Source of the DNA: a virus
DNA: 55,830 nt
Direction: 5' to 3' (one strand)
Virus record (IMG/VR): IMGVR_UViG_3300033273_000350
Coordinates: 1 to 55,830 of that record
Every line of letters starts with the position of its first letter. The first letter of the stretch is position 1. This document shows, one piece after another, positions 1-6,527 of this stretch. The translations under genes were made by a program, and so were the position numbers. Under the pieces are notes generated by a model. The model saw nothing but the letters and a program-made list of their open reading frames with translations. It made no database searches and was not told where the DNA came from.

Positions 1-130
1 AACCCGCCTCATATTGTTCACAAGCTTTTTCATAGTTGTTTCTATACCCCCATACTTCGTGTCCGTGTTGTAGTAGACGACGGGACATACCTTCTCCCAT
101 CCGCCCCAGTCCAATCATTCCTACTTTCAT
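1..130 (-). CDS. gnd: 6-phosphogluconate dehydrogenase, N-terminal part (cut by window edge)
   Basis: The first 43 residues are visible before the window ends. They open with MKVGMIGLGRMGEGMSRRLL, the N-terminal Rossmann fold of 6-phosphogluconate dehydrogenase: a GxGxMG dinucleotide-binding loop, a following helix, and the second strand HEVWGYRN. The enzyme oxidatively decarboxylates 6-phosphogluconate to ribulose 5-phosphate and makes NAD(P)H. Cyanophages are known to carry gnd to push host carbon into the pentose phosphate pathway for nucleotide synthesis. The start codon overlaps the stop of the PTOX gene (ATGA), so the two are translationally coupled. The catalytic domain lies outside the window, so completeness cannot be judged. 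Another short-chain beta-hydroxyacid dehydrogenase is possible, but the MIGLGRMG motif favours gnd. Confidence 0.85.
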   Translation of the reverse strand, partial: MKVGMIGLGRMGEGMSRRLLQHGHEVWGYRNNYEKACEQYEAG

Positions 131-651
131 TTAATCATCTCCATTGCTTCTTTTAGTTCTTGTGCGTGGTGTATCTCATCGTTCATAATAGCAACAATTT
201 TTTCATCGTCGTGAATTGTTAAGTATTTTGCGTATGTCATAGAAGCGTGCCATTCGACCTCTTCATTCAAGTGATAAGCAGACACAGGAGCAATAGAATA
301 ATAAACCACCATAATCCAATAATAGATGAGAACCAAATGATAAGCGAAAAAGCGATCAATCCAGCGGTCTGCTCCGCCACGCGACTCCATTTCTGTGAGG
401 TGTTCTGTTTCATTGATTGTTTGTGCGAAGTGTTCTTTCATCAAATAGAAGTGTGCTTCTGTTCTTAGACCTAAGCTTTCCTTGAAATGTAAGACGCTCA
501 AAAAAGCAAAATAGGGTGCCCGAGCAATAGTCTCAAGCACCCAAAATCGTTGTATATCCCGACCCCTATAAAGAAAGTCAAGTATTGCCACTGTAAAATT
601 CAGAACAAACGTATTAATAGATTTCATATAAGATGTAAAAACATCTACCAT
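127..651 (-). CDS. ptox: Plastoquinol terminal oxidase (PTOX, alternative-oxidase family)
   Basis: A di-iron membrane quinol oxidase that passes electrons from plastoquinol to oxygen in the thylakoid membrane. The alternative-oxidase signatures are all visible: LETIARAPYFAFLSVLHF with the first iron-ligand Glu, NETEHLTEME with Glu and His ligands, NEEVEWHASMTY, and the C-terminal DEIHHAQEL with Glu-His. Two hydrophobic stretches (FVLNFTVAILDFLY and FFAYHLVLIYYWIMVVYYS) fit the membrane-associated helices. Cyanophage PTOX is thought to relieve over-reduction of the electron chain while photosystem II keeps running during infection. I chose the ATG at 651 (174 aa). An in-frame TTG at 669 has a better Shine-Dalgarno (GAGG followed by AAAA) and would give 180 aa with a short overlap of the upstream gene. 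It is coupled to gnd downstream by ATGA. Confidence 0.93.
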   Translation of the reverse strand: MVDVFTSYMKSINTFVLNFTVAILDFLYRGRDIQRFWVLETIARAPYFAFLSVLHFKESLGLRTEAHFYLMKEHFAQTINETEHLTEMESRGGADRWIDRFFAYHLVLIYYWIMVVYYSIAPVSAYHLNEEVEWHASMTYAKYLTIHDDEKIVAIMNDEIHHAQELKEAMEMIK

Positions 652-653
652 AT

Positions 654-806
654 CTAGTCGCTCACACAATTTTCCTCTTCGTAATATGTCAATTTGGTTA
701 TCAAACGCTCATATTCCTCCCACATGTATTCAGAACCAGTCTGATCCTGATACACTCTACAGGCACGAATAAGTCTAGTGATATCGTCTGAGTTTAGTTT
801 CATCAT
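654..806 (-). CDS. Small acidic protein of unknown function, first gene of the PTOX-gnd operon
   Basis: A 50-residue frame (or 49 if the second ATG at 803 is used) ending two bases before the PTOX ATG. The protein is rich in Glu, Asp and Tyr, with a central EYMWEEYERLITKLTYYEEE helix. There is no signal peptide or membrane segment. I do not recognise a family. The tight packing with PTOX and gnd, and a TATAAT box about 20 bases upstream of the start, make it the likely leader gene of the metabolic operon. Confidence 0.6.
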   Translation of the reverse strand: MMKLNSDDITRLIRACRVYQDQTGSEYMWEEYERLITKLTYYEEENCVSD

Positions 807-826
807 GGTAAAAGAACTCACTTGTA

Positions 827-832
827 ATTATA
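827..832 (-). promoter_or_regulatory. Candidate -10 box (TATAAT) for the PTOX-gnd operon
   Basis: A perfect TATAAT lies on the minus strand in the 36-base gap between the DUF6321-like gene and the small gene that leads the PTOX-gnd operon. No good -35 hexamer is seen 17 bases upstream. There is no NATAAATA late box here, which suggests this operon is read by the host-type RNA polymerase outside late transcription. Confidence 0.4.
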
Positions 833-842
833 CTCAGTTAAC

Positions 843-1280
843 TCAGCAATTCCATGCTCGTAATGATTTGTTAATACGACTATCTTTGTCGTTGGCAGTT
901 TTTTTAGAAGTTAATTTCTTTTTCATTCCTTTCATTCGAGCACAAAAGGATGCCCTACGGGGATTTCCAACCTTCTTGCTTGGTGCTTTAAGGTCAGATC
1001 CAGGATTTTCTCTCTCGTAAGACTTTCTACCTTTCTCGTTAAGTCCACCTTCTTTGTTCTGCCCTGATTTTTTGGTCCAGGCAGCACCTTCTTCTAGCTC
1101 CGTTTCCTCGCGTTTGACGGATCTGATGGGGACAGCGAAACGATCCCAGGCTTTCTCTCCGTAAGAACACTCATCTCTAGTCTCAGGCTTCTGGCAGAGC
1201 TTACAGAAACGCTTTTCCTCCTTCTGCTTTTTCTCCTTGACAGCCTCAGAGAGATGTTTGATTTCTCCGTATGTTCTCAT
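843..1280 (-). CDS. DUF6321-like cyanophage protein with putative zinc site
   Basis: A 145-residue very basic protein. The first half has a CKLCQKPETRDEC cluster that could bind zinc. The second half, from about residue 68, matches from memory the DUF6321 pattern of cyanophages: a WTKKSGQNKEGGLNEKGRKS segment, then NPGSDLKAPSKK, then RRASFCARMKGMKKK, and a C-terminal SRINKSLRAWNC. Function is unknown. The charge suggests nucleic-acid binding (inference). It lies directly after gp16 in transcription order, where T4 would have gp17, and has its own late promoter box at 1306-1313, 26 bases upstream of its ATG. Confidence 0.75.
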   Translation of the reverse strand: MRTYGEIKHLSEAVKEKKQKEEKRFCKLCQKPETRDECSYGEKAWDRFAVPIRSVKREETELEEGAAWTKKSGQNKEGGLNEKGRKSYERENPGSDLKAPSKKVGNPRRASFCARMKGMKKKLTSKKTANDKDSRINKSLRAWNC

Positions 1281-1305
1281 GATAAACGACGAGGGTTTAC
1301 CAATT

Positions 1306-1313
1306 TATTTATC
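1306..1313 (-). promoter_or_regulatory. Late promoter box GATAAATA
   Basis: T4-type late promoter core on the minus strand, overlapping the stop codon of gp16 and 26 bases upstream of the DUF6321-like start codon. NATAAATA is the T4-like late consensus read by the gp55 sigma factor. Confidence 0.65.
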
Positions 1314-1719
1314 GTTTGTTGCCGTTCATTTGCTTCAGCATCTTCTGGAGCTCAGCAGTGCTACCGACAAACATAGCGTTGTTGGTGACCTTGGTTGGAC
1401 CTTTCTTTTCCTCGTCAAGATCCTTCATCTTCTTATGGAGATCCTGTAGTTTCTCAGTCATGTCTGCAACGTGCTTCATCGCCGCTACAGCGACTTCATA
1501 CGCTCTTGGGTGCCCTGACTCCTGGGCGACCTCTAAAGCGCCTCTGACCGCCTCCTGCCCCTGATCTATGAGACTGTATAACTCACCCCTGGTATATTGG
1601 TAATCCTTCTCACGGTCGTCTCTATCGACCTGTGGTGGTTGTGGTTTAGAAGGTTTGCTTTCCTCAACAGGTTCTGCACTGATATTGAGGATCTCCTCCA
1701 TGTTCTCTTCTAAGCTCAT
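1309..1719 (-). CDS. 16: Terminase small subunit, gp16-like
   Basis: A 136-residue homologue of T4 gp16 (164 aa), the small terminase subunit that regulates the gp17 motor during DNA packaging. Conserved features: an N-terminal LEENMEEILNIS element, a YTRGELYSLIDQGQEAVRGA first helix, a second helix from SGHPRAYEVAVAAMKHVADM, a KLQDLHKKMKDL helix, and the C-terminal NNAMFVGSTAELQKML. The pairing of two long central helices is the oligomerising coiled coil of the family. The ATG at 1719 is preferred over the in-frame TTG at 1728. It follows gp15 with a 5-base gap. T4 has gp17 immediately downstream; here a DUF6321-like gene and metabolic genes follow instead. Confidence 0.88.
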   Translation of the reverse strand: MSLEENMEEILNISAEPVEESKPSKPQPPQVDRDDREKDYQYTRGELYSLIDQGQEAVRGALEVAQESGHPRAYEVAVAAMKHVADMTEKLQDLHKKMKDLDEEKKGPTKVTNNAMFVGSTAELQKMLKQMNGNKR

Positions 1720-1724
1720 AGTAA

Positions 1725-2522
1725 TCAATAGAATGTAATACCTTCATTAAATCCAAAATCATCACCAGCTTCAACCAGCGCATCATCATTTACATCAATG
1801 ACACCATCTGTGTTAATATCTGTTTTTGCTTTGGGTGTATATGTTCTTGTGACGGTTCTTCTGCTGACAGATGCATCACCCATTGTTTCATGAATGATTG
1901 CTTTTCTAATAACGTCAGATGTGTTATAAGGACCATAGAGGTAAGACTTCATAGTGAAGTTCAATGTATATGCAATGTATCTACGTTGCATAAAAGTATC
2001 ATCCCACTCATCCTCTCCACTAATGCCATTTAGAACAATAGCAACATCACGTTTCTCATTCATGTCAGGAATCATGTTAAGAGTGATGCTAAAAGATGGT
2101 TGGAAGTAGGGCAAGATCTGCTCCACAATCTGTAGTGCATCATCCTGAGACTTTGCAATAACACCCAGTTCAAAATTTATATTATAAGGAACAGGAACAT
2201 ATTGAACTCTGACCTCATCGCCATTACCATCAATGACTGTTTTGTATTTTTGAATTGGTGATGTCTTACGGGTAGAATCGTAATCAATGCCTGTCATCTC
2301 GAAATAGAGACGTGGTAAAGTGATCGATACTTTAGATGTAGATTGATCAGTTAAACGAACTAAAAACTTTTGCTTAGGTCCGTAAGCAAGGGGAACCTTT
2401 TGTGCTTCTAACACTTCTCCTGTATCAGGATCAGTGCTCTTCATTTCAATATTATTGAAGAGCGTACCAAACGCAATAATGTTCTTACGAACAATTTGAT
2501 TATAAAAATGTGATCCTAACAT
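1725..2522 (-). CDS. 15: Tail sheath stabiliser and completion protein, gp15-like
   Basis: A 265-residue homologue of T4 gp15 (272 aa), which forms the hexameric ring capping the contracted or extended tail tube and sheath and receives the neck. Conserved features: the N-terminal MLGSHFYNQIVRKNIIAFGT with FNNIEM, and the central EQILPYFQPSFSITLNMIP, which is nearly the T4 EQILPYFQPHFNTTM. The C-terminal tail differs from T4 and contains DINTDGVIDVNDDA, a dockerin or EF-hand type calcium loop pattern. Its start overlaps the gp14 stop region, and gp16 follows after 5 bases, so gp13-14-15-16 form one transcription unit. Confidence 0.92.
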   Translation of the reverse strand: MLGSHFYNQIVRKNIIAFGTLFNNIEMKSTDPDTGEVLEAQKVPLAYGPKQKFLVRLTDQSTSKVSITLPRLYFEMTGIDYDSTRKTSPIQKYKTVIDGNGDEVRVQYVPVPYNINFELGVIAKSQDDALQIVEQILPYFQPSFSITLNMIPDMNEKRDVAIVLNGISGEDEWDDTFMQRRYIAYTLNFTMKSYLYGPYNTSDVIRKAIIHETMGDASVSRRTVTRTYTPKAKTDINTDGVIDVNDDALVEAGDDFGFNEGITFY

Positions 2523-3649
2523 TAGATACTACCTGTAAAATTGCCATACTCACCGAATGGGTTGCCCTCAGTCCAGTCAATAATATCATCAGCACTATCT
2601 TCAATCTCCCTGTTCTGGGCATAATATGTTGTGCTCGTATTATTTAGAGTGTCATATGACTCAGGACTCCACTTGGCACCTGAAGTTTGACCAGTAATTA
2701 CTTCAGCGGTAGTGAAGGTTCCTGTTCTATTGATGACTTGGAGAGATCTAGTTGCTGCATCCCAGGACTTGACTTCTGCTCTGTTATCTTTAGGTGAGTA
2801 GTCAATAGTAACAGTAGGAGCAGTTGTATACCCACTGCCCCCGCTAGTAATAAGGATACCAGTAACAAGACCAGTCGAGCTAACCGATGCAGTGGCTGTT
2901 GCTCCATTTCCTCCGCCTCCTGAAATAGTTACCGTTGGTGGTAATGAAGCATTGTAATGCAATCCACTATCAGTAATTGTGATGCTATCTACAGCATCTC
3001 CACTAATTGTTGCTGTTGCTTTAGCAAGGAACTCGTCACCAACAACTTCTTCACCAACAATAAATGTTCCTGTGCCACCAGGATCCATAACAAGTTTGAT
3101 AGCAGCGCCAAACTCTAGTTCGACATCATCAATCTCATCAACACCAGTCTCAAAACTATCACTACCGAGTTCGTAGAGTTCACATGTTAATGTGTAGAAT
3201 TGAATTTTACCAAACTGGAAAAATGGTGATTCTTTCTCTACAAATTTAATTTCGTAAATGTCTTTTGTTAGAGGAAAGTAAAGCAAATCTCCCTCATTAG
3301 GTCTGCCATCATATGTAAGAGTTGGTTGTTCTGCTGCTACAACTTCATCCCATCGTCTAGTAGAGACACGGAATACAACTTCATCTGTGATACGTAGACC
3401 AAACTTGCTGACAAACTCTGCACCTTCAGCAAATCCAGTTACGTTCTGTAGGAGCATTTCAATCTGGAACTGCTCCTGATACTTGGAGTATCTTACCTCT
3501 TCAAGTGTATTATCTTGTAGAAGAGTTCTTGGCAGATAATAGATATCCGATCCGAACAACTTTACTTGTTCGTCCACAAGATCCTGGTAGAGTGTTTGCT
3601 CTCCAGAATCACCTTGATAGTATGTTGGAAAATAAGGACTAGTTGGCAT
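2522..3649 (-). CDS. 14: Neck protein, gp14-like, with inserted Gly-Tyr beta repeats
   Basis: A 375-residue homologue of T4 gp14 (256 aa), part of the neck that joins capsid and tail. The N-terminal part, MPTSPYFPTYYQGDSGEQTL through FGLRITDEVVFRVSTRRWDE, and the segment FFQFGKIQFYTLTCELYEL match the gp14 family. The end, with NREIEDSADDIIDWTEGNPF, also fits. The extra length is an insertion at roughly residues 185-285 holding two copies of the GxxYxxxPTVTI repeat (SGLHYNASLPPTVTI and GSGYTTAPTVTI) joined by glycine-rich linkers. The same repeat occurs in the fibre and baseplate giants of this window. One base separates it from gp13. Confidence 0.9.
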   Translation of the reverse strand: MPTSPYFPTYYQGDSGEQTLYQDLVDEQVKLFGSDIYYLPRTLLQDNTLEEVRYSKYQEQFQIEMLLQNVTGFAEGAEFVSKFGLRITDEVVFRVSTRRWDEVVAAEQPTLTYDGRPNEGDLLYFPLTKDIYEIKFVEKESPFFQFGKIQFYTLTCELYELGSDSFETGVDEIDDVELEFGAAIKLVMDPGGTGTFIVGEEVVGDEFLAKATATISGDAVDSITITDSGLHYNASLPPTVTISGGGGNGATATASVSSTGLVTGILITSGGSGYTTAPTVTIDYSPKDNRAEVKSWDAATRSLQVINRTGTFTTAEVITGQTSGAKWSPESYDTLNNTSTTYYAQNREIEDSADDIIDWTEGNPFGEYGNFTGSI

Positions 3650-3650
3650 C

Positions 3651-4451
3651 TTATCCGATCATATCCATTGGTGGAATAGCATACTTACTGAGAACTTCGG
3701 ATTCTATTTTCTCAATTTCTGCTAGTGCGTCTGTATATAACTCTCTTCCGTTGAGGGTGATACCACCAGGCAACTGAACATTGTTATACTTAATCAGGTT
3801 CTGACCCCACTGCTTCTTCATGAGAGCAGTAGCATACTTCTTGACAAACATATCATTGTACATCTCCGTGGCATCTGTGGGATCAACGAGACGGTGACAC
3901 TCAATCAGGATATTAGATCCTTCTTTGAGGAAGTCTTTGTCTAGATCCATGTAGAGACGATCACGACGCATTGTGTATCTGAACTGCTGGAATGATCCGT
4001 TGTTGAGGACCATATCTAGAGTTTCTAGATACTGCTTGTTCATATAGTAGTTGAGAATATCAAGTGATCCAAACGCATACAGATCGTTTAAGAACAACTG
4101 ATACTCAACGCCAAAGAGGTTGGAACGGATTGAATTGCTGACTAAACCAAATACTCTAGTAATACCAACTACATGATCTGGAACTGGAATGTAATTAGTG
4201 GTTTCTTTCCAGTCGGTTGTACCACTAGATGTTGTTACACTAGCAGCAAACCTTGTCTTATCGTCAGCAGTGATTTCGTGGAATAGATATGCACGCTCCA
4301 TACCATTGTAACAGTTCTCTTGGAAGAACTGGATGGTATCATCAATAACGTTGTTTACCTGCTCGTCGTCAATATTGACCTGAAGGACAGGCTCACCCAA
4401 CTGTCTCTTACAATATGTTATAAGATCAGCTCTTGAGTTTGGAGATGCCAT
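3651..4451 (-). CDS. 13: Neck protein, gp13-like
   Basis: A 266-residue homologue of T4 gp13 (309 aa), the neck protein acting with gp14 to close the filled head. The N-terminus, SRADLITYCKRQLGEPVLQV followed by NIDDEQVNNVIDDTIQFFQE, is the family signature, as is the conserved LEGSNI-like stretch FLKEGSNILIECHRLVDP. The ATG at 4451 is taken as start. An in-frame TTG at 4460 sits closer to the AAGGGA of the upstream hairpin and is a possible alternative. Transcription comes from the late box at 4499-4506, which overlaps a terminator. Confidence 0.92.
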   Translation of the reverse strand: MASPNSRADLITYCKRQLGEPVLQVNIDDEQVNNVIDDTIQFFQENCYNGMERAYLFHEITADDKTRFAASVTTSSGTTDWKETTNYIPVPDHVVGITRVFGLVSNSIRSNLFGVEYQLFLNDLYAFGSLDILNYYMNKQYLETLDMVLNNGSFQQFRYTMRRDRLYMDLDKDFLKEGSNILIECHRLVDPTDATEMYNDMFVKKYATALMKKQWGQNLIKYNNVQLPGGITLNGRELYTDALAEIEKIESEVLSKYAIPPMDMIG

Positions 4452-4460
4452 TACACACAA

Positions 4461-4498
4461 AAAATCCCTTCTATCCTATTTAGGAAGAAGGGATTTAG
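4461..4498 (-). terminator. Factor-independent terminator upstream of gp13
   Basis: On the minus strand an 11-bp stem AAATCCCTTCT / AGAAGGGATTT, extended inward by TCCTA/TAGGA, is followed by a run of six T. It ends transcripts coming from the three small genes at 4502-5284. Its 5' arm lies directly downstream of the late box at 4499-4506, so a transcript starting from that box would lose part or all of the 5' arm and escape termination. Confidence 0.8.
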
Positions 4499-4506
4499 TA
4501 TTTATT
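4499..4506 (-). promoter_or_regulatory. Late promoter box AATAAATA for the gp13-14-15-16 unit
   Basis: T4-type late core on the minus strand overlapping the stop codon of the 64-aa gene, about 48 bases upstream of the gp13 ATG. The expected start site falls inside the 5' arm of the adjacent terminator. Confidence 0.65.
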
Positions 4507-4696
4507 CAGCAGGTGCTTCTTCTACTGGAGCATCTGCTTCTGGTTCACTTTCAAGGAGTCCTAGAGTTTCAAGACCGCCTTGTAGTTTGATCTTGTACTC
4601 TTTTGCCTTAATAAGGTTTTCTTCTAGTTCAGCAATTTGCTTTTCTGTGTTTGCAATTTGCTCTTCAAAGTTTTTCTTTAGTGCTGAGGGGTCCAT
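4502..4696 (-). CDS. Small coiled-coil protein, late gene of unknown function
   Basis: A 64-residue protein starting MDPSALKKNFEEQIANTEKQ. Residues 5-45 form an unbroken heptad-type coiled coil (IANTEKQIAELEENLIKAKE), and the tail is very acidic (ESEPEADAPVEEAPAE). No family recognised. It has its own late box at 4724-4731 and ends at the gp13 terminator and promoter, so it is expressed with virion genes and may be a minor structural or assembly protein (inference). The ATG at 4696 is preferred over the in-frame GTG at 4705. Confidence 0.6.
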   Translation of the reverse strand: MDPSALKKNFEEQIANTEKQIAELEENLIKAKEYKIKLQGGLETLGLLESEPEADAPVEEAPAE

Positions 4697-4723
4697 AGTT
4701 ATCACAATGAATAGTGTGTGTAT

Positions 4724-4731
4724 TATTTATT
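4724..4731 (-). promoter_or_regulatory. Late promoter box AATAAATA
   Basis: T4-type late core on the minus strand, 28 bases upstream of the ATG of the 64-aa coiled-coil gene. Confidence 0.6.
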
Positions 4732-4735
4732 ATAC

Positions 4736-5023
4736 TCAAACTTCGCAGTCTGAGCAAGGGTTTCTTTCTTTATACATTTCAATTTGTCTGACTTCATTAT
4801 AAAAATGAATATCTGTTTTATCTGGGTCGTAGTCTAGTGGGAATCGATATCTACATCCAGGACATTCATACTCCAATAAATTTTCTTTGTCCCAATCCCA
4901 CACTTCTATCAAATAATAATAAAAATATGGAGGACTGTGATTGTGTCTACTTTCTAAAGGTATTGGATTTCCAATCCATTTCTCACCACATTCTGGGCAA
5001 TGTGTGTAATGTTTCGTATTCAT
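4736..5023 (-). CDS. Zinc-ribbon protein of unknown function
   Basis: A 95-residue protein with three Cys-x2-Cys knuckles: CPEC at residues 9-12, CPGC near residue 54, and CSDC near the C-terminus. The first two would form a four-cysteine zinc ribbon. The middle is rich in aromatic residues (PPYFYYYLIEVWDWD). It may bind nucleic acid or protein. I do not recognise a named family. It lies between two small late genes, 6 bases downstream of the 84-aa gene, and is probably cotranscribed with it from the late box at 5316-5323. Confidence 0.65.
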   Translation of the reverse strand: MNTKHYTHCPECGEKWIGNPIPLESRHNHSPPYFYYYLIEVWDWDKENLLEYECPGCRYRFPLDYDPDKTDIHFYNEVRQIEMYKERNPCSDCEV

Positions 5024-5029
5024 AAAAAA

Positions 5030-5284
5030 TTAATTTCTACTTTGAGTATCTGCGCTGTCTACTTTGTACTGATTGATTAATTCTTGCGTCCAGATTGCTC
5101 TAGCAATACCTCGTACCTTTTCGTCAGCTTCTTCAATAGACTCTCCAGGATTATAAGTCCTGACGACTTCTCTGTCACTGATTACTTCCTCACCTTTATA
5201 AATGGTTTCTTTTTTAGTAACTCTAATCTGACCAGCTGGGTAAGTCTCTACTTTAGTTACTTCAACCTCTTCTCTTAAAGACAT
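5030..5284 (-). CDS. Hypothetical late protein, 84 aa
   Basis: Starts MSLREEVEVTKVETYPAGQI and continues as charged beta-type sequence (IRVTKKETIYKGEEVISDRE), then a helix EADEKVRGIARAIWTQELIN. No family recognised. The ATG at 5284 is preferred over the TTG at 5299. A late box lies at 5316-5323, 31 bases upstream. It is divergent from the halogenase operon across an 78-base intergenic region that contains promoters for both directions. Confidence 0.6.
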   Translation of the reverse strand: MSLREEVEVTKVETYPAGQIRVTKKETIYKGEEVISDREVVRTYNPGESIEEADEKVRGIARAIWTQELINQYKVDSADTQSRN

Positions 5285-5315
5285 TTGTTGTAATCTCAAA
5301 TAACTAGTTGTGTAC

Positions 5316-5323
5316 TATTTATT
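5316..5323 (-). promoter_or_regulatory. Late promoter box AATAAATA, divergent to the halogenase operon
   Basis: T4-type late core on the minus strand. Its last bases abut the -35 hexamer of the plus-strand promoter at 5322-5350, so the two promoters overlap back to back. Confidence 0.6.
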
Positions 5324-5350
5324 GACTTTTGAAACTCAATCAAGTATGAT
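5322..5350 (+). promoter_or_regulatory. Sigma70-type promoter of the halogenase operon
   Basis: TTGACT at 5322-5327, an exact 17-base spacer, and TATGAT at 5345-5350. The first gene's ATG is at 5363, giving a leader of only about 6 bases made of A and T with no Shine-Dalgarno. This host-like promoter contrasts with the late boxes on the other strand and suggests early expression of the island (inference). Confidence 0.65.
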
Positions 5351-5362
5351 AAAAATAAAAAA

Positions 5363-5944
5363 ATGTCTGTAGTCGTGAATGGTTGGTTTCCAACGTCTAT
5401 CTACGTTGCTGAATCCATCGTATCTAGTAAGTATAATGATAGTCTTAAACAAAGATCCTTGATGATAGAAGAGGTATCAAAAAATGGAGCTTATAACTGG
5501 AACTGCAACACATACAATACTCTTGGAACTTTTGACTTAAAAACAGATCCTCTTTTTTCTGATCTACTAAAAGAGGTAGAATTTCATGTAAAAAAATTTA
5601 CAGAGATGCATGGGTCTGATTATGAATATCATTGTAAAGATAGTTGGTTGAATGTCAATCATAAAAATTCTTACCAAGAATACCATTGTCATTCCAATTC
5701 AACTTTTAGTGCTGTGTACTATATTTCTACACCACCTGGGTCTGGAAAAATACATTTTGAAAATCCATGCGAACCAGACATGTTACCAATACAAGGAATT
5801 AAAAACCCAACTGAACTTAGTTTCAGAACATGCCACTACGAACCAGAAGAGGGGACATTGTTAATTTTTAGATCATACATGAGACACATGGTAGAGTTAT
5901 GCAAAAACGAATTACCAAGAATAACAGTGGCATTTAATTTTTAA
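5363..5944 (+). CDS. 2-oxoglutarate/Fe(II) oxygenase, TIGR02466-like (island gene 1)
   Basis: A 193-residue protein of the double-stranded beta-helix 2OG-Fe(II) oxygenase superfamily, which couples 2-oxoglutarate decarboxylation to hydroxylation of a substrate. The core SWLNVNHKNSYQEYHCHSNS followed by FSAVYYISTPPGSGKIHF resembles the TIGR02466 type. The iron ligands are probably H108 or H110 with the distal H175 in MRHMVELC, and R186 in PRITVAF would bind 2-oxoglutarate. The opening, NGWFPTSIYVAE, is the usual entry strand. Substrate unknown. It is first in a six-gene plus-strand operon and has a one-base gap to the next gene. A paralogue of the same subfamily is at 7138-7695. Confidence 0.8.
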   Translation: MSVVVNGWFPTSIYVAESIVSSKYNDSLKQRSLMIEEVSKNGAYNWNCNTYNTLGTFDLKTDPLFSDLLKEVEFHVKKFTEMHGSDYEYHCKDSWLNVNHKNSYQEYHCHSNSTFSAVYYISTPPGSGKIHFENPCEPDMLPIQGIKNPTELSFRTCHYEPEEGTLLIFRSYMRHMVELCKNELPRITVAFNF

Positions 5945-5945
5945 A

Positions 5946-6527
5946 ATGAAAGAAAATTTTATAGTAGTAAAAAATTTTTTAGATCTATCTTTTGCTCAAT
6001 CTTTGCATGAGTATCTAAAGTTTTCCACTCAGGTTTCGATCTTGAGAGGAGAAGATATCTACACCAGTAAAAATGTTCCTGGGTGTGTTTGTCAAAAAGC
6101 AAACGACTTGATGCTGGATGCGGTGCTAAAAACATCAAAGAAAAAAATTGAAGACATAACTGGATTAAATTTAGTTCCAACATATTCTATGGCTAGAATA
6201 TACACTAACGGAAATGAGCTCAGGAAACATATAGACAGACCGTCTTGTGAGATTAGTGTAACTGTAAAACTATCAGATACAAAAAATTACAACTATCCAA
6301 TATACATGGATGGTCATGAAGTCTTTTTAGAAGATGGTGATGCGGTTGTGTATAAAGGGACTGAGGTTGAACATTGGAGAAACAAGTGTGAGTTTCCCGA
6401 GAAGTATTTTCTTGGACAGTTGTTTTTGCATTATGTTCAATTAGATGGGTTGCATAGCGATTGTGCTTATGATAGAATAGAAGATAGGAAAAAGGTATTT
6501 GAAGATTTGGTATGGCAGAAACTATGA
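5946..6527 (+). CDS. 2-oxoglutarate/Fe(II) oxygenase, prolyl-hydroxylase-like (island gene 2)
   Basis: A 193-residue protein of the same superfamily but a different branch. The metal triad is visible as H95-x-D97 in LRKHIDRPSCEISVTVKL and H143 in GTEVEHWRN. The segment FLEDGDAVVYKGTEVEHW is the usual beta-turn before the distal His. The 2OG-binding basic residue is not obvious: the strand after the His reads EKYFLGQLFLHYV, with a Lys but no clear Arg. Hydroxylation of a protein or small molecule is the family role; the substrate here is unknown. The stop overlaps the start of the methyltransferase (ATGA at 6524), so translation is coupled. Confidence 0.78.
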   Translation: MKENFIVVKNFLDLSFAQSLHEYLKFSTQVSILRGEDIYTSKNVPGCVCQKANDLMLDAVLKTSKKKIEDITGLNLVPTYSMARIYTNGNELRKHIDRPSCEISVTVKLSDTKNYNYPIYMDGHEVFLEDGDAVVYKGTEVEHWRNKCEFPEKYFLGQLFLHYVQLDGLHSDCAYDRIEDRKKVFEDLVWQKL

